From Miscanthus floridulus (taxonomy: Eukaryota > Streptophyta > Magnoliopsida > Poales > Poaceae): DNA of 64,000 nt. The translations under genes and the position numbers were made by a program. The notes beneath the pieces are model-generated. The model made no database searches. It was not told where the DNA came from and saw only the letters and a list, made by a program, of their open reading frames with translations. Position 1 is the first letter of the stretch; every line of letters begins with the position of its first letter. The stretch is taken from positions 23,724,502 to 23,788,501 of the forward strand of contig NC_089591.1 in the NCBI RefSeq assembly GCF_019320115.1, in the 5' to 3' direction. Shown here in pieces: positions 54,958 through 64,000 of the stretch.

Positions 54958-56115
54958 CTAACTATCCGGCCCAGAGAGGAGATGGGGGTAATGCTTTGTT
55001 AAGTAGTTCTCTTGCTCCCAGGTGGCTTCGTCCTCTGAATGGTTTTGCCATTGTACCTTGTAAAACTTTATCACCCTGTTCCTGGTCACTCTCTCCTTCT
55101 CATCCAAGATTTTTATAGGATGTTTCACGTAGGACAGATCAGGTTGGAGCGGAAGTCCTTCTATTTCCACAGATTCTTCAGGAACTCGTAGGCATTTCTT
55201 CAGTTGCGAGACGTGAAATACATTATGAACTGCCGAGAGAATTTCGGGGAGTTGGAGACGATAAGCCACGGGACCACACTGCTGCAACACCTTGTATGGG
55301 CCCACATACCGAGGGGCTAACTTGCCATGAACACCAAACCGATGTACCCCTCTCATAGGAGATACCTTAGGATACACATAATCTCTAGCTGCAAATTCTA
55401 AAGGCCTTCTTCGCTTGTCTGCGTAAGCCTTCTGTCGACTCTGAGCTGACTTCAAGTGTTCACGAATTATATTTACTTTCTCTCGAGCCTCCTTTATGAA
55501 ATCAGGCCTGAAGTACCCACGGTCTCCTACTTCAACCCAATTTAGTGGTGTTCGACACTTCTGTCCATATAAAGCTTCAAATGGTGCCATTCGGATACTC
55601 TCCTGATAGCTGTTGTTATAAGAAAATTCGGCCAGCTTCAAACACTGATCCCACTTCTCAGGAAAAGAGATTGTACAAGCCCGCAGCATATCCTCGAGCA
55701 CCTGGTTCACCCTCTCAGTTTGGCCGTCTGTCTGTGGGTGGTATGCCGAGCTCCTGAGAAGGCGAGTACCCAAACACTCCTGGAGTTTCTCCCAGAAACG
55801 AGAGACGAAAACTGACCCTCTATCAGAGATGATGGTGAGAGGAACTCCATGTAGGGTCACAATCCAATCAAAGTATAACTCCGCATACTTCTTTGCATTG
55901 TATCTAGTGTCCACCGGAAGGAAGTGGGCAGACTTGGTGAGATGGTCTACGATGACCCAAATAGAATCAAAACCAGAGGAGGTGCGGGGTAAACCCACAA
56001 TGAAATCTAGGGAAATATCCTCCCATTTCCAAACTAGGAATGGGCAAGGGCTGTAGATATCCAGGAGTACGCATATGATCTGCCTTGACTCTGCCACAAG
56101 TGTCACATTCCGCAA
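54958..56115 (-). pseudogene. pol: Chromovirus integrase core, GPY-like region and chromodomain (3' part of pol)
   Basis: The 385-codon open frame contains the catalytic core: D in [21 protein letters not shown] in IISDRGSVF, and E in HPQTDGQTERVNQ, the D,D-35-E set. Then comes PRYVGPYKVLQQCGPVAYRL, a GPY/F-like module, and a C-terminal chromodomain-like segment, VTRNRVIKFYKVQWQNHSED with EATWEQENYL. Chromodomains steer chromovirus integration toward particular chromatin. The first 30 or so codons are out of frame with the zinc-binding part upstream, so the integrase is split by a frameshift near 56030. Confidence 0.88.
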
Positions 56116-56950
56116 CGAACTGGGTGATATCTTGCTTCATGTATGACCACCAGTACAGCCTGCGCTGATCATGATACATCTTGTTGCTACCAGGGTGGAT
56201 AGACAGCTTGGAATGATGGGCTTCTTGCAAAACCTTTCTTTTCAGCTCTTCATTGGATGGGACTACCAGTCTATCCTTGTATCTTACGACTCCTTGCTTA
56301 TCAATGCTAAAATGAGGTCCACGCCCTTCTGCTAGCAACTTCTTGATGTGAGGAATCTCTTCGTGATCTCCCTTCTGTTCCTGAATAATTTGCTCTAGCA
56401 ATTCTGAGGTTAATGCAATCTGAGCGAGCACCTCAGTGTGGTGGAGTGACAAGGGTATTTCCTCAACCTGATGCGACTTACGACTCAAAGCATCAGCCAC
56501 CACATTGGCTTTTCCTGGATGATAGTGGACTTCCAAATCATAATCCTTAATCAACTCTAACCATCTCCTTTGTCTCATGTTCAACTCAGACTGAGTAAAA
56601 ATATACTTAAGGCTCTTGTGGTCCGTGAAGATATGCACTTTGTTGCCCAACAAATAATGCCTCCAAATCTTCAGAGAGTGAACTACAGCAGCTAGCTCTA
56701 AATCATGGGTAGGGTAGTTCACCTCGTGCTTCTTCAGTTGGCGCGAAGCATAAGCTATCACACGCCCTTCTTGCATAAGCACACACCCCAATCCCGTCTT
56801 CGAGGCATCACAGTAAACATCAAAGGGCCTCTCAATATCAGGTTGAGCCAACACAGGAGCAGTGGTCAGAAAAGTCTTCAGGGACTGAAAAGCTTCTTCA
56901 CAAGCTGGACTCCAAACAAACTTAGCTTCTTTCTAGAGCAGCTTAGTCAT
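55967..56950 (-). pseudogene. pol: Chromovirus RNase H and integrase zinc-binding domain
   Basis: The frame at 56854-55967 reads [20 protein letters not shown], then [29 protein letters not shown] and ADALSR, the Ty3 RNase H signature. The integrase H2C2 finger follows: [15 protein letters not shown] with CDTC (about 56200-56100). Upstream the same protein reads [15 protein letters not shown] but is cut by a TAG at about 56933. The frame shifts just after the H2C2 finger. Confidence 0.85.
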
Positions 56951-57000
56951 GGGCTGGGCTATCTTGGAGAAATCAGGGATGAAACGTCGATAGTATCCAG

Positions 57001-57692
57001 CTAGCCCAAGGAACTGACAGGATCTGGTGCACAGACCTTGGAGACTTCCAATCTACTACATCTTGCACCTTGCTGGGATCCACAGAAACTGCCCTCAGGT
57101 GTCAACACATGTCCCAAAAACTGCACTCGATCAAGCCAAAACTCGCACTTGCTGAATTTAGCATACAGCTGGTGCTCCCTTAGCTGAGTCAGTATTATCC
57201 GGATGTGACGGGCATGCTCTTCCTCATCCTTGGAATAGATTAAGATGTCGTCAATGAAAACTACCACAAACTTATCTAGCTCCGGCATAAAAACTGAGTT
57301 CATCAGGTACATGAAGAAGGCCGGGGCATTGGTGAGGCCGAAAGACATCACTAGGTATTCATAAAGTCCATACCTAGTAGAGAAAGCTTGTCCTTGGTAT
57401 ATCCTGTGGCCTGATCTTGATCTGATGGTAGCCTGACCGGAGGTCTATCTTCGAGAACACCTTGGCACCAGCTAACTGATCAAACAAAGTATCAATGCGG
57501 GGCAAGGGATACTTGTTCTTGACTGTTACCGCATTGAGGGGGCGGTAATCCACACACATCCTGCAGTGTACCATCCTTTTTCTTCACGAAAATCGCTGGG
57601 CAACCCCATGGGGAAGAACTTGGGCGGATGAAACCCTTGTCCATCAACTCCTCCAGTTGCTTCTTCATTTCTGCTAGTTCTCTTGGGGCCAT
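57001..57692 (-). pseudogene. pol: Chromovirus reverse transcriptase, in three frame-shifted pieces
   Basis: Piece 1 (57692-57560) has [20 protein letters not shown]. Piece 2 (57574-57374) has [20 protein letters not shown] and [13 protein letters not shown]. Piece 3 (57351-57001) has [15 protein letters not shown] and the catalytic box [12 protein letters not shown], a FIDD variant of YxDD. The breaks between pieces are small indels (near 57575 and 57365). Another shift near 57090 follows LGHVLTPEG. The active site is preserved but the protein cannot be made in one frame. Confidence 0.87.
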
Positions 57693-57906
57693 GCGGTACG
57701 GACGTCTAGAGATAGGAGCCGTACCAGGCTCAAGCTCAATGGAGAATTCTACCTCACGGATCCGGTGGCAATCCAGGAAGATCTGTAGGGAAAAACATCT
57801 GGGAACTCACATACTACTGGAATGGAGGTAAGATCAGGAACGGCTTTCAGCATGGGCAGCAACAGGTAAGACCAGTTCTGAGGGTATGATGAGAGTCATC
57901 CTATCC

Positions 57907-58266
57907 TCAGAAGACGGAAGCCGTAACTCTACACTTCTTCTTTTCATATCCAATACTACCCCATACACCCAGCAACCAGTTCATCCCAAGAATAACATCA
58001 ATGCCTTGCCCAGGCATTATCATGAACTGTAGACGGTAAGTGTGGGTGGCTAATACCAAACTTACAGTATCCGTGCGGGTGTTGATGAACATCTGAGAAC
58101 CCGCAGTATGGATCTTATAGGCATACGGTATAGCCACAAGTGATAGGTTATGCCGCTCTACAAACTCCATGCTCATAAAGGAATGCGATGCACCGGAATC
58201 AAACAACACCAAAGCTGGATGGGATTCGATGGTAAACATACCATCCATAACTGTCTCCTGATGCAC
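57907..58266 (-). pseudogene. pol: Chromovirus aspartic protease
   Basis: The 119-residue frame includes ALVLFDSGASHSFMS with the D-S-G active triad, then QGIDVILGMNWLL, the second retropepsin landmark. This protease would process the Gag-Pol polyprotein. The domain itself is intact, but stops follow at 57906 before RT resumes, and gag is out of frame upstream. Confidence 0.85.
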
Positions 58267-58299
58267 AACCTACTGAGCATCCGTGAAGTGCACCTGACC

Positions 58300-59527
58300 A
58301 GATCTGCTGGGCACCTTCCTCTTGATGAAAGTCCTTTTAACCAGCCTAGAATTTGTAGACGGCTAAGATGGCTGAGCTGTCTGCTGCTGAGGACACTCCC
58401 TGGCATAGTGGCCCTCCTTGCCACACTTGAAACAAGCACCAGGCTTGCTCCCGAATCCCTAACGAGGTGGGACCTGCTGTCCCTGAGTCTGCTGGGGCTG
58501 CACCTGCTGCTGAGGTGCCTTGTACTGAGTAGCGGAAGTCTGTGAGGTCTGCTGGGGTGACTAGAATGGAGGCCCGCCTGAATGGTTGATAAGACCCCCG
58601 CCTCACAATTTGCACCTTCTGAGTATAAGGGTGGCTGGAGGATCCAGCCGCCACCCTCCTCCGCTTCCAATCTGCTTGGGATGCCCGCTGAAAACCCTCA
58701 AGAGCAATGGCGGCGTTCATCAGAGCCCCAAAGGTCTGATAGTTTCCCAGGTACAGTTTCTCCTGAAGGGCCAGTAGTGAGACCACGAAAGAAGCGATCC
58801 TTCTTCTTGTCATCCGTGTCCACCTGACTACCAGCATACTGAGCCAAGTGGTTGAACTGATTCACATACTCCATTACCGTCCTGCTCCCCTGATGCAACT
58901 CCATGAACTCGGTCACCTTCTGGTGGATAACGCCAGCAGGTATGAAGAACTTGTGGAAGGTGGTGGAGAACTCCTGCCACGTTGCCGGATGATCCGGCAG
59001 CTCCGTGGCCAGGAAAGTCTCCCACCAGGCACCTGTGGACCCCAAAAGCTGCTGGGACGTAAAGTGCACCTTCTGCTCGTTGGCCACTCCGAGCAGCTAG
59101 AACTTCTGCTCCAGCGTGCGAAGCCAGTGCTCCGCCTCCAATGGATCATCCGACGGATGTGAACGTGGGCGGGTGAGTCTTGAGGAAGTCCTGATAAGAG
59201 GACTGCCCCTCAGGACGGCGAGCACCACCCCCATTCCCACCGTTGCCTCCGGGGCCTCCACGGGCGAGACCCGCGACGGCCTATGCCATAATCTCCAAGG
59301 CACGAGCAGTCTCCTGTTGAGCAGCGGCTGACTCACTGACGAGCAGCCAACAACTCCACCATGACCTCCGCAGCGGACAGCGGCGGAGGCGGTGGTGGCG
59401 GTGGCACAGGATGAGGAACCAAAGGTGGAACCTCTCGAGCTCCCTCGTTGCCATGCTCAAAGGCCCGAGCACTGTCACCATGGCCCTCATTGGCCTGCTC
59501 CCGAACTAGTGCTCCCACGTCCAGGAC
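58300..59527 (-). pseudogene. gag: Chromovirus gag (capsid and zinc knuckle), several breaks
   Basis: The N-terminal part (59518-59333) is proline-rich (VPHPVPPPPPPPP), then frame-shifts. SDDPLEAEHWLRTLEQKF precedes a TAG at 59099-59097, after which the retrotransposon gag domain continues in frame: GAWWETFLATELPDHPATWQ and AQYAGSQVDTDDKKKDRFFR. Later pieces use other frames. The CCHC knuckle CFKCGKEGHYAREC lies at 58434-58393. The frame at 59087 opens with GTG, which is not a true start. Overall the gag has at least one nonsense and about three frameshift breaks. Confidence 0.85.
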
Positions 59528-59995
59528 CTCAGATTCATCTATAAGAGAGACGAACCATCCATTAGGACACCCTTCCGATTAGAATCTAGGGATTAGAGAG
59601 ATGGCAGCACATTTTATTAAAGTATTCATTAAGTTAGTCCTACCCATTCACTACTTTCATTATACGTGAAGGGGAATTCCTAGTGCAAGTAAGATGCTAT
59701 TATATGATGCATGCTTCGACCTATACGTTCACTCAAGCCGGAATATAGCGGCGTTCGTAACATGTTCGGCACATCGCACACTCACTTTCCGTCTACTAAG
59801 CGATTTCTTACGCAACGTAAGTTCAGTGTACCTGCAGAAAACTGATTAGGTAAAACCAGTGCCGCTATCCTAGATACACCATATAGCTAGGGCTTATACT
59901 TATATAACTTAACTTAATCGCATCCTACTTTTCGCGAAACTTTTGTTGGTCAAACTTTTAGTTTTGTAAAAGAGTGAGGAACTCGTGACCATTAT

Positions 59996-60010
59996 TGGCT
60001 CTGATACCAA
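59996..60010 (-). promoter_or_regulatory. Primer-binding site of the chromovirus
   Basis: On minus it reads TTGGTATCAGAGCCA, just inside the 5' LTR end (60014). It contains TGGTATCAGAGC, complementary to initiator Met tRNA. A spacer of three bases separates it from the LTR. Confidence 0.85.
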
Positions 60011-60013
60011 CTA

Positions 60014-63000
60014 TGGCAGAACCACCCGAAATAGCGTACTTACGGAGGCGCTCGTCTTCCACCAGACACTAAGCACCCCGAAAGCCACTACCGCGAGCGG
60101 TATCCGTCGGACACACCCCGAGGGAGAGCCCGAAAGATCCACATTTTTCCCCAAGGATCCAATAATGAAAACGAGTTACAACACAAGTCCATCTCATACA
60201 TTAGAGTTTCTGAAAAGTACATTATTACAATACCAAATACAGAGTTCGGAATGATAAACAGCGAAATATTAAAAGATAACATCTAGCGATAAGATAACGA
60301 GGATTTCGTCTGAGCCCACCAGAAGAATCCTCCACACAAGGTACTCCTCAAGCATCACCAGCAACAGGGGTAAATAACCCTGAGTACATAATGTACTCGC
60401 AAGACTTATCCGATAGTGGGAATACTCTCCCGACTCCAAGGAATATGCTAGGCTTTATGGTTGCTGGTTTTCTTTTAGCCAAAAGCAGTACTAATAGTGA
60501 GTCCTTATTGATATATTATTATTATCAGCCGTATTAAGTTTTTATCTAGTCAATCTATATAAGCACCTGTGCTACTTTCAAGCAAGAGTTGAGCAATCGA
60601 TACTGTTTCTTCTCCTTTTCCACTTCCAGTTCTTACTACGGTGCTAAACCGCAGACAAGCCGTACCGGGATAACCCTGGCGATTCGCGAATCAATGTGCC
60701 CAGCTGGGTGCCCCTGAAGACACACGCCCCGCTTGTACCCCTAGGCACAAGCAGGACTAACCCACCACTCTCCTGTCCCGGGTGTCCAGGTCCCCGTCTA
60801 AACTTGGACTCCAAGCCCCCGCCTCTAAGTCCCGGACTTAGTGCGGTTCAAGGACCTCCACCACCTCCTCTTCCCATCAGTCGGTCCGGAAAGAGCCGGA
60901 TCCATGACAAGAGAGAAGCAAGCCTTCCCTGTGCCCATACCCAAGTATGTGCTCGGGACAATAATCTGTGACTTGCCTAGAGTCATATGCAACTGACCGG
61001 TCCTTAATCGATACAGACAGGGAAAAAGTGTAACCGGGCTATGCCCTGTTGGCCGCAGGACACAACCCCTCGCACCCACCAGTACGAAATCCACATCCCT
61101 GTCCGGTCACCATTTTCCTTTCCATTATTTCATCATGATATCATAGTTTAATCACCTATTTGCAAGTAACGACAGGTTACTCACGCTACCGACATCCTGA
61201 GCATAGCAGCTACTCGACCTGTACTAGTAGGACTCATGGTGGATATATTTATGCATGTAGCTTCCATAAAATGCCTGTAACAGTAAATGCATATCATATA
61301 AATATATTCAGTGATCATTTAAAAATAGGGGTTATGCACCGGGGCTTGCCTTGGGCAGGTGCCGAGTCAGCAAAGTCAGTACCAACAGGCTCCTGGTCTC
61401 CTTCCTGTGTGAAAAGCTCCTCCTCGTACTCCTCGATCACCTCGTCGTACTCTGGATCACCGATGGGCACGAAGTCTACCTGTTCGTGATCTACATGAAA
61501 TGACGATGCAATGATTACACTATGGCAATAGCAATTCTCAATGCAAACGTACCTCTATTACATTACTAAGTGAGGTCTACCTACTAAAGTCTAAGCCACA
61601 TACCAGTACTACTAACAAGTATGACCGTGTCCTACATTCTTACAATGACTACGGATATTCATACTCCTAATGTCAGTTTATGATAAAGCAAGGATAACAA
61701 CTACGTCATCCAACGACTCGTTCTATGATTATCATCAGTACAGCAAGTATATAAATGAGTAAGGAACCTACGGTAACGATTTCAAAACTAAAGTTATCGT
61801 CGGTTTACCACAACAAATCTTGCAATTAAAGATCGATATACCGCTAAGCCCTCTACTTCAAGCTTATGGGCCTACCATCCTAACCACTAATGGGGAACCA
61901 ACTGTACTAACAGGTAGTCGATATTTTTGCGAACCTAACAAACTTTGTTTCGCTATTTTTGGACAATCATGCAATTTACTACTAATTATTGAAGTTCAGT
62001 TCATAACCTAAATAGATAAACAATTTCTAATACAATGAAATGGAGAAAACGAAACCTCCCTGACCGGCCCACGACGCGCGGCCCTGACCCAACTCGCCAT
62101 CCCGCCTGCGCACGACAGCGGCCAGGCGGGCGGCCCACGCGGAGGCACAGGCCCAGATGGCCAACGGCCCACGAAGGGGAAAGCCTGCGCGCGCGGTAAA
62201 AATTGCACGAACACCCCCAACGAACTCAGCATTTACTATGAGCTCTACGGTACTGTTTCTCTACTCTACCGTTTTACACCAGCACCCTCCCACTTCCTCT
62301 TCTTCACCGCGAGGAGGTCCCTGGCCCCCCCAGGGCGCGCACCGACGCGACGGCATGGCACCGAGCGACCACGCCGGCCTCACCTGAAGCCCCTACAGCC
62401 TACCTAAGGGGTCGATAGGTACCTTGGATAGCACGTAGAAGCTACTAGAGGCGACACGACGAGCAGAGATGCAGGCACAACCTCCCTCCTCGGCGGTGGC
62501 TCCTGACCTACAAGAGCGAGCGCGTTCCCGTGAGCAACATCGAAGGTGTGGCCAGCGCATGAGCTAGCGAGCACCAGGGAGCACTCACCGACACCCCTGT
62601 GTTGATGGTTAGGTTGGAAGCGGTCTGAGCAAGGCTGGCCATGTGAGCTCGCGGCGGTGCGGTGATGACCGACGGGGGCACTACCGTGGCGGTGGGGCTG
62701 GCCTGCTGCGATGCTAGGACTGAGGTGCGCGGGGTGCTCAGGAGGACATGGCGAGTCTGTGGGTGCACAGAATCGCCACGAGGTGCACTGCGAGACTGGC
62801 TCACCGCTGGAGGGCGTCGGCACGGCCTTATGGACCCGGTGGCGTGGTAGTCCAAAATTGAAGCACAGTGAGTCGAGAATGGCAGCGCGGTGGGGTAGGC
62901 TAGACGACCGGTTGTCTAACAGAGCTGCAAGCAAAGCCAATTGGAAAGCGGTGCACCCACTACGGCGAATTGGAAGAAAAGGTCACGACGGCAAGGGGAC

Positions 63001-64000
63001 AACGGAGACAGAGGAGGTCCCGTCGCGGTATGGCTCACCAGCGACGTCAACGCTCGGTACTGACTTGCCTGGCCATGGGGAACCTCAGGGCATGCTCCCG
63101 ACAGCCGTTCGCACGGCCGCAGCAGCAAACGACGAAACGCGGCATGGCTCGCCTGCGGGTAGTACCAGCCCACGGACACCGCAACGCAACGTCGAGGAGA
63201 TGGCGAAGCAGGCCGTAGACCAGCGCGCAAGCAGCCAAGGGAGTCCAGGTGTGGTACCAACGTAACCGCTGGCGACGCGAACGCGGGACCCGGTGGCGAC
63301 ATGGCCACAGTGGCGTAGAGCAAGGCGCGGGCAGAGCACGGCCGCGGTCTAGGCGCCACGCGTCGGTTGGTGAAGCGAGCAGCAGCGAGGCAGAGCATCA
63401 AGACGCGCGGGGCGTGCAAGTGAACGGCGTCGTCAGCACAGCCGAGCGCGGCAGTGGCACAGGCCTACGCGACACAGCGCTGCTGGCAAGCCGACCGTGG
63501 TGGTGACCACGCCCAGCGCTCAGCCAGGTGGTGTGCACGATGTTTAAAGCAGCTAGAAATTGCGTATGCCATGTCCCAAACGCTAAGCTAATTGCTCGAT
63601 GCGACAAGGGGTACACCGAGCCATCACCCACAGTTGTGACATTTTGCTACTCCTTAAGACAATTGTTCCACAACTAATGCCAAAGGTGGCTTCGTCGACC
63701 ACTTCAAAAACCGCCGCGGAGGGCGTCGTTTTGAAGGGTTTCGCGTCGAAACTCCAAACCCGACCCCCGGGACGTACGCGCTAGCCATCCATGTCATCGA
63801 CCGCAACTTTTTATCATCATTCCCAAAACGTTTATAACATTTTGTGTTAACAAAATTTTGATTCAGGTAATAAACGCGTTATGTGACACGAAACATAACC
63901 TTTTTCTTTACGTTTCGTAAAAATGTTTCCAAGCCAAACATGGATTATAAAGCCTATCATACACCAATGCACATAAATCAGATGCTTACGAATTATTTTA
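60014..64000 (-). repeat. 5' LTR of the chromovirus, cut by the window edge
   Basis: Collinear with 50855-54872. The last bases (GAATTATTTTA) correspond to about 54839, so only about 33 bp of the LTR lie outside the window. The frames at 62404-62940 and 62711-63265 duplicate those of the other LTR and are not genes. Confidence 0.92.

Larger units (their letters stand above)
50855..64000 (-). mobile_element. Chromovirus (Ty3/Gypsy, Tekay/Del type), near full length
   Basis: On minus: 5' LTR (from beyond 64000 to 60014), primer-binding site, gag, protease, RT, RNase H, integrase with chromodomain, polypurine tract, 3' LTR (54872-50855). LTRs are about 4.0 kb. The chromodomain and Gypsy domain order place it in the chromoviruses, and the long LTRs and initiator-Met primer site suggest the Tekay/Del clade. 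In about 1.27 kb of LTR compared by eye I counted about 14 substitutions and 7 small indels, so the insertion is young. The coding region nevertheless has many breaks. The left flank is GGATG; the right flank is outside the window. Confidence 0.9.

Noticed and set aside
1..64000. Integrated pararetrovirus, tRNA or rRNA genes.
   Set aside because: All RT-related sequence found fits Gypsy domain order with LTRs and a chromodomain, and no cloverleaf-like or ribosomal sequence was noticed. The initiator-tRNA matches are only priming sites.

Overview
The window looks like repeat-rich nuclear DNA from a grass, probably a panicoid or andropogonoid such as the sorghum, sugarcane or maize group. The reasons are a CACTA transposon with TTTGCCGAGTG subterminal repeats, Sirevirus-type Copia elements with LTRs of about 2.4 kb full of CCGGACGC motifs, a chromovirus with 4 kb LTRs, nested solo LTRs with 5-bp target-site duplications (TSDs), and several MITE families. 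I found no intact host gene, no rRNA or tRNA gene, no CRISPR array and no sign of an integrated virus. The assignment to a plant group is inference from repeat style.

Layout. 1-3999: the gag end and LTR of a Sirevirus-like element on the minus strand. 4230-8330: decayed Gypsy material (a retropepsin remnant between direct repeats, and an LTR split by the solo LTR 6851-8000). 9040-9222: a CACTA end. 9300-12852: small elements, an 80-bp tandem repeat, a Helitron-like 3' end, and a solo LTR (11429-12258, perfect TSD GGTCA). 12853-23385: a non-autonomous Sirevirus-like element with two LTRs, a broken gag, no pol, multiple polypurine tracts, and a stub of internal DNA after its second LTR. 23386-24628: a further Copia LTR piece. 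24629-30265: mostly unassigned DNA with MITEs and a LINE 3' remnant. 30266-35011: a long minus-strand LTR carrying a nested solo LTR (31708-32873, perfect TSD CATAG).

35316-42245 is the most interesting part. Two inverted arms of about 240 bp with Helitron-like ends enclose a complete Mutator-like element (MULE, 35834-40863). The MULE has terminal inverted repeats (TIRs) of about 267 bp and a perfect 9-bp TSD, AAAAATCTC. It carries two convergent genes: a MuDR-type transposase on plus (broken by two TAG codons and a frameshift), and on minus a two-exon gene that simple ORF calling misses. The second gene encodes a GRF-type zinc finger with a C-terminal membrane anchor. The layout is like mudrA/mudrB of maize MuDR, but the second gene is of a different kind.

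42246-48683 is AT-rich DNA with a minisatellite, a (TA)n tract, a MITE and LTR scraps. 48684-50815 holds a truncated LTR and a Gypsy gag remnant. 50855-64000 is a nearly complete chromovirus of Tekay/Del type on minus: 3' LTR, chromodomain integrase, RNase H, RT, protease, gag, primer-binding site, and a 5' LTR that runs off the window. Its LTRs differ by only about 1% in the part compared, yet its coding region is already broken many times, which suggests it was copied in trans from a defective parent.
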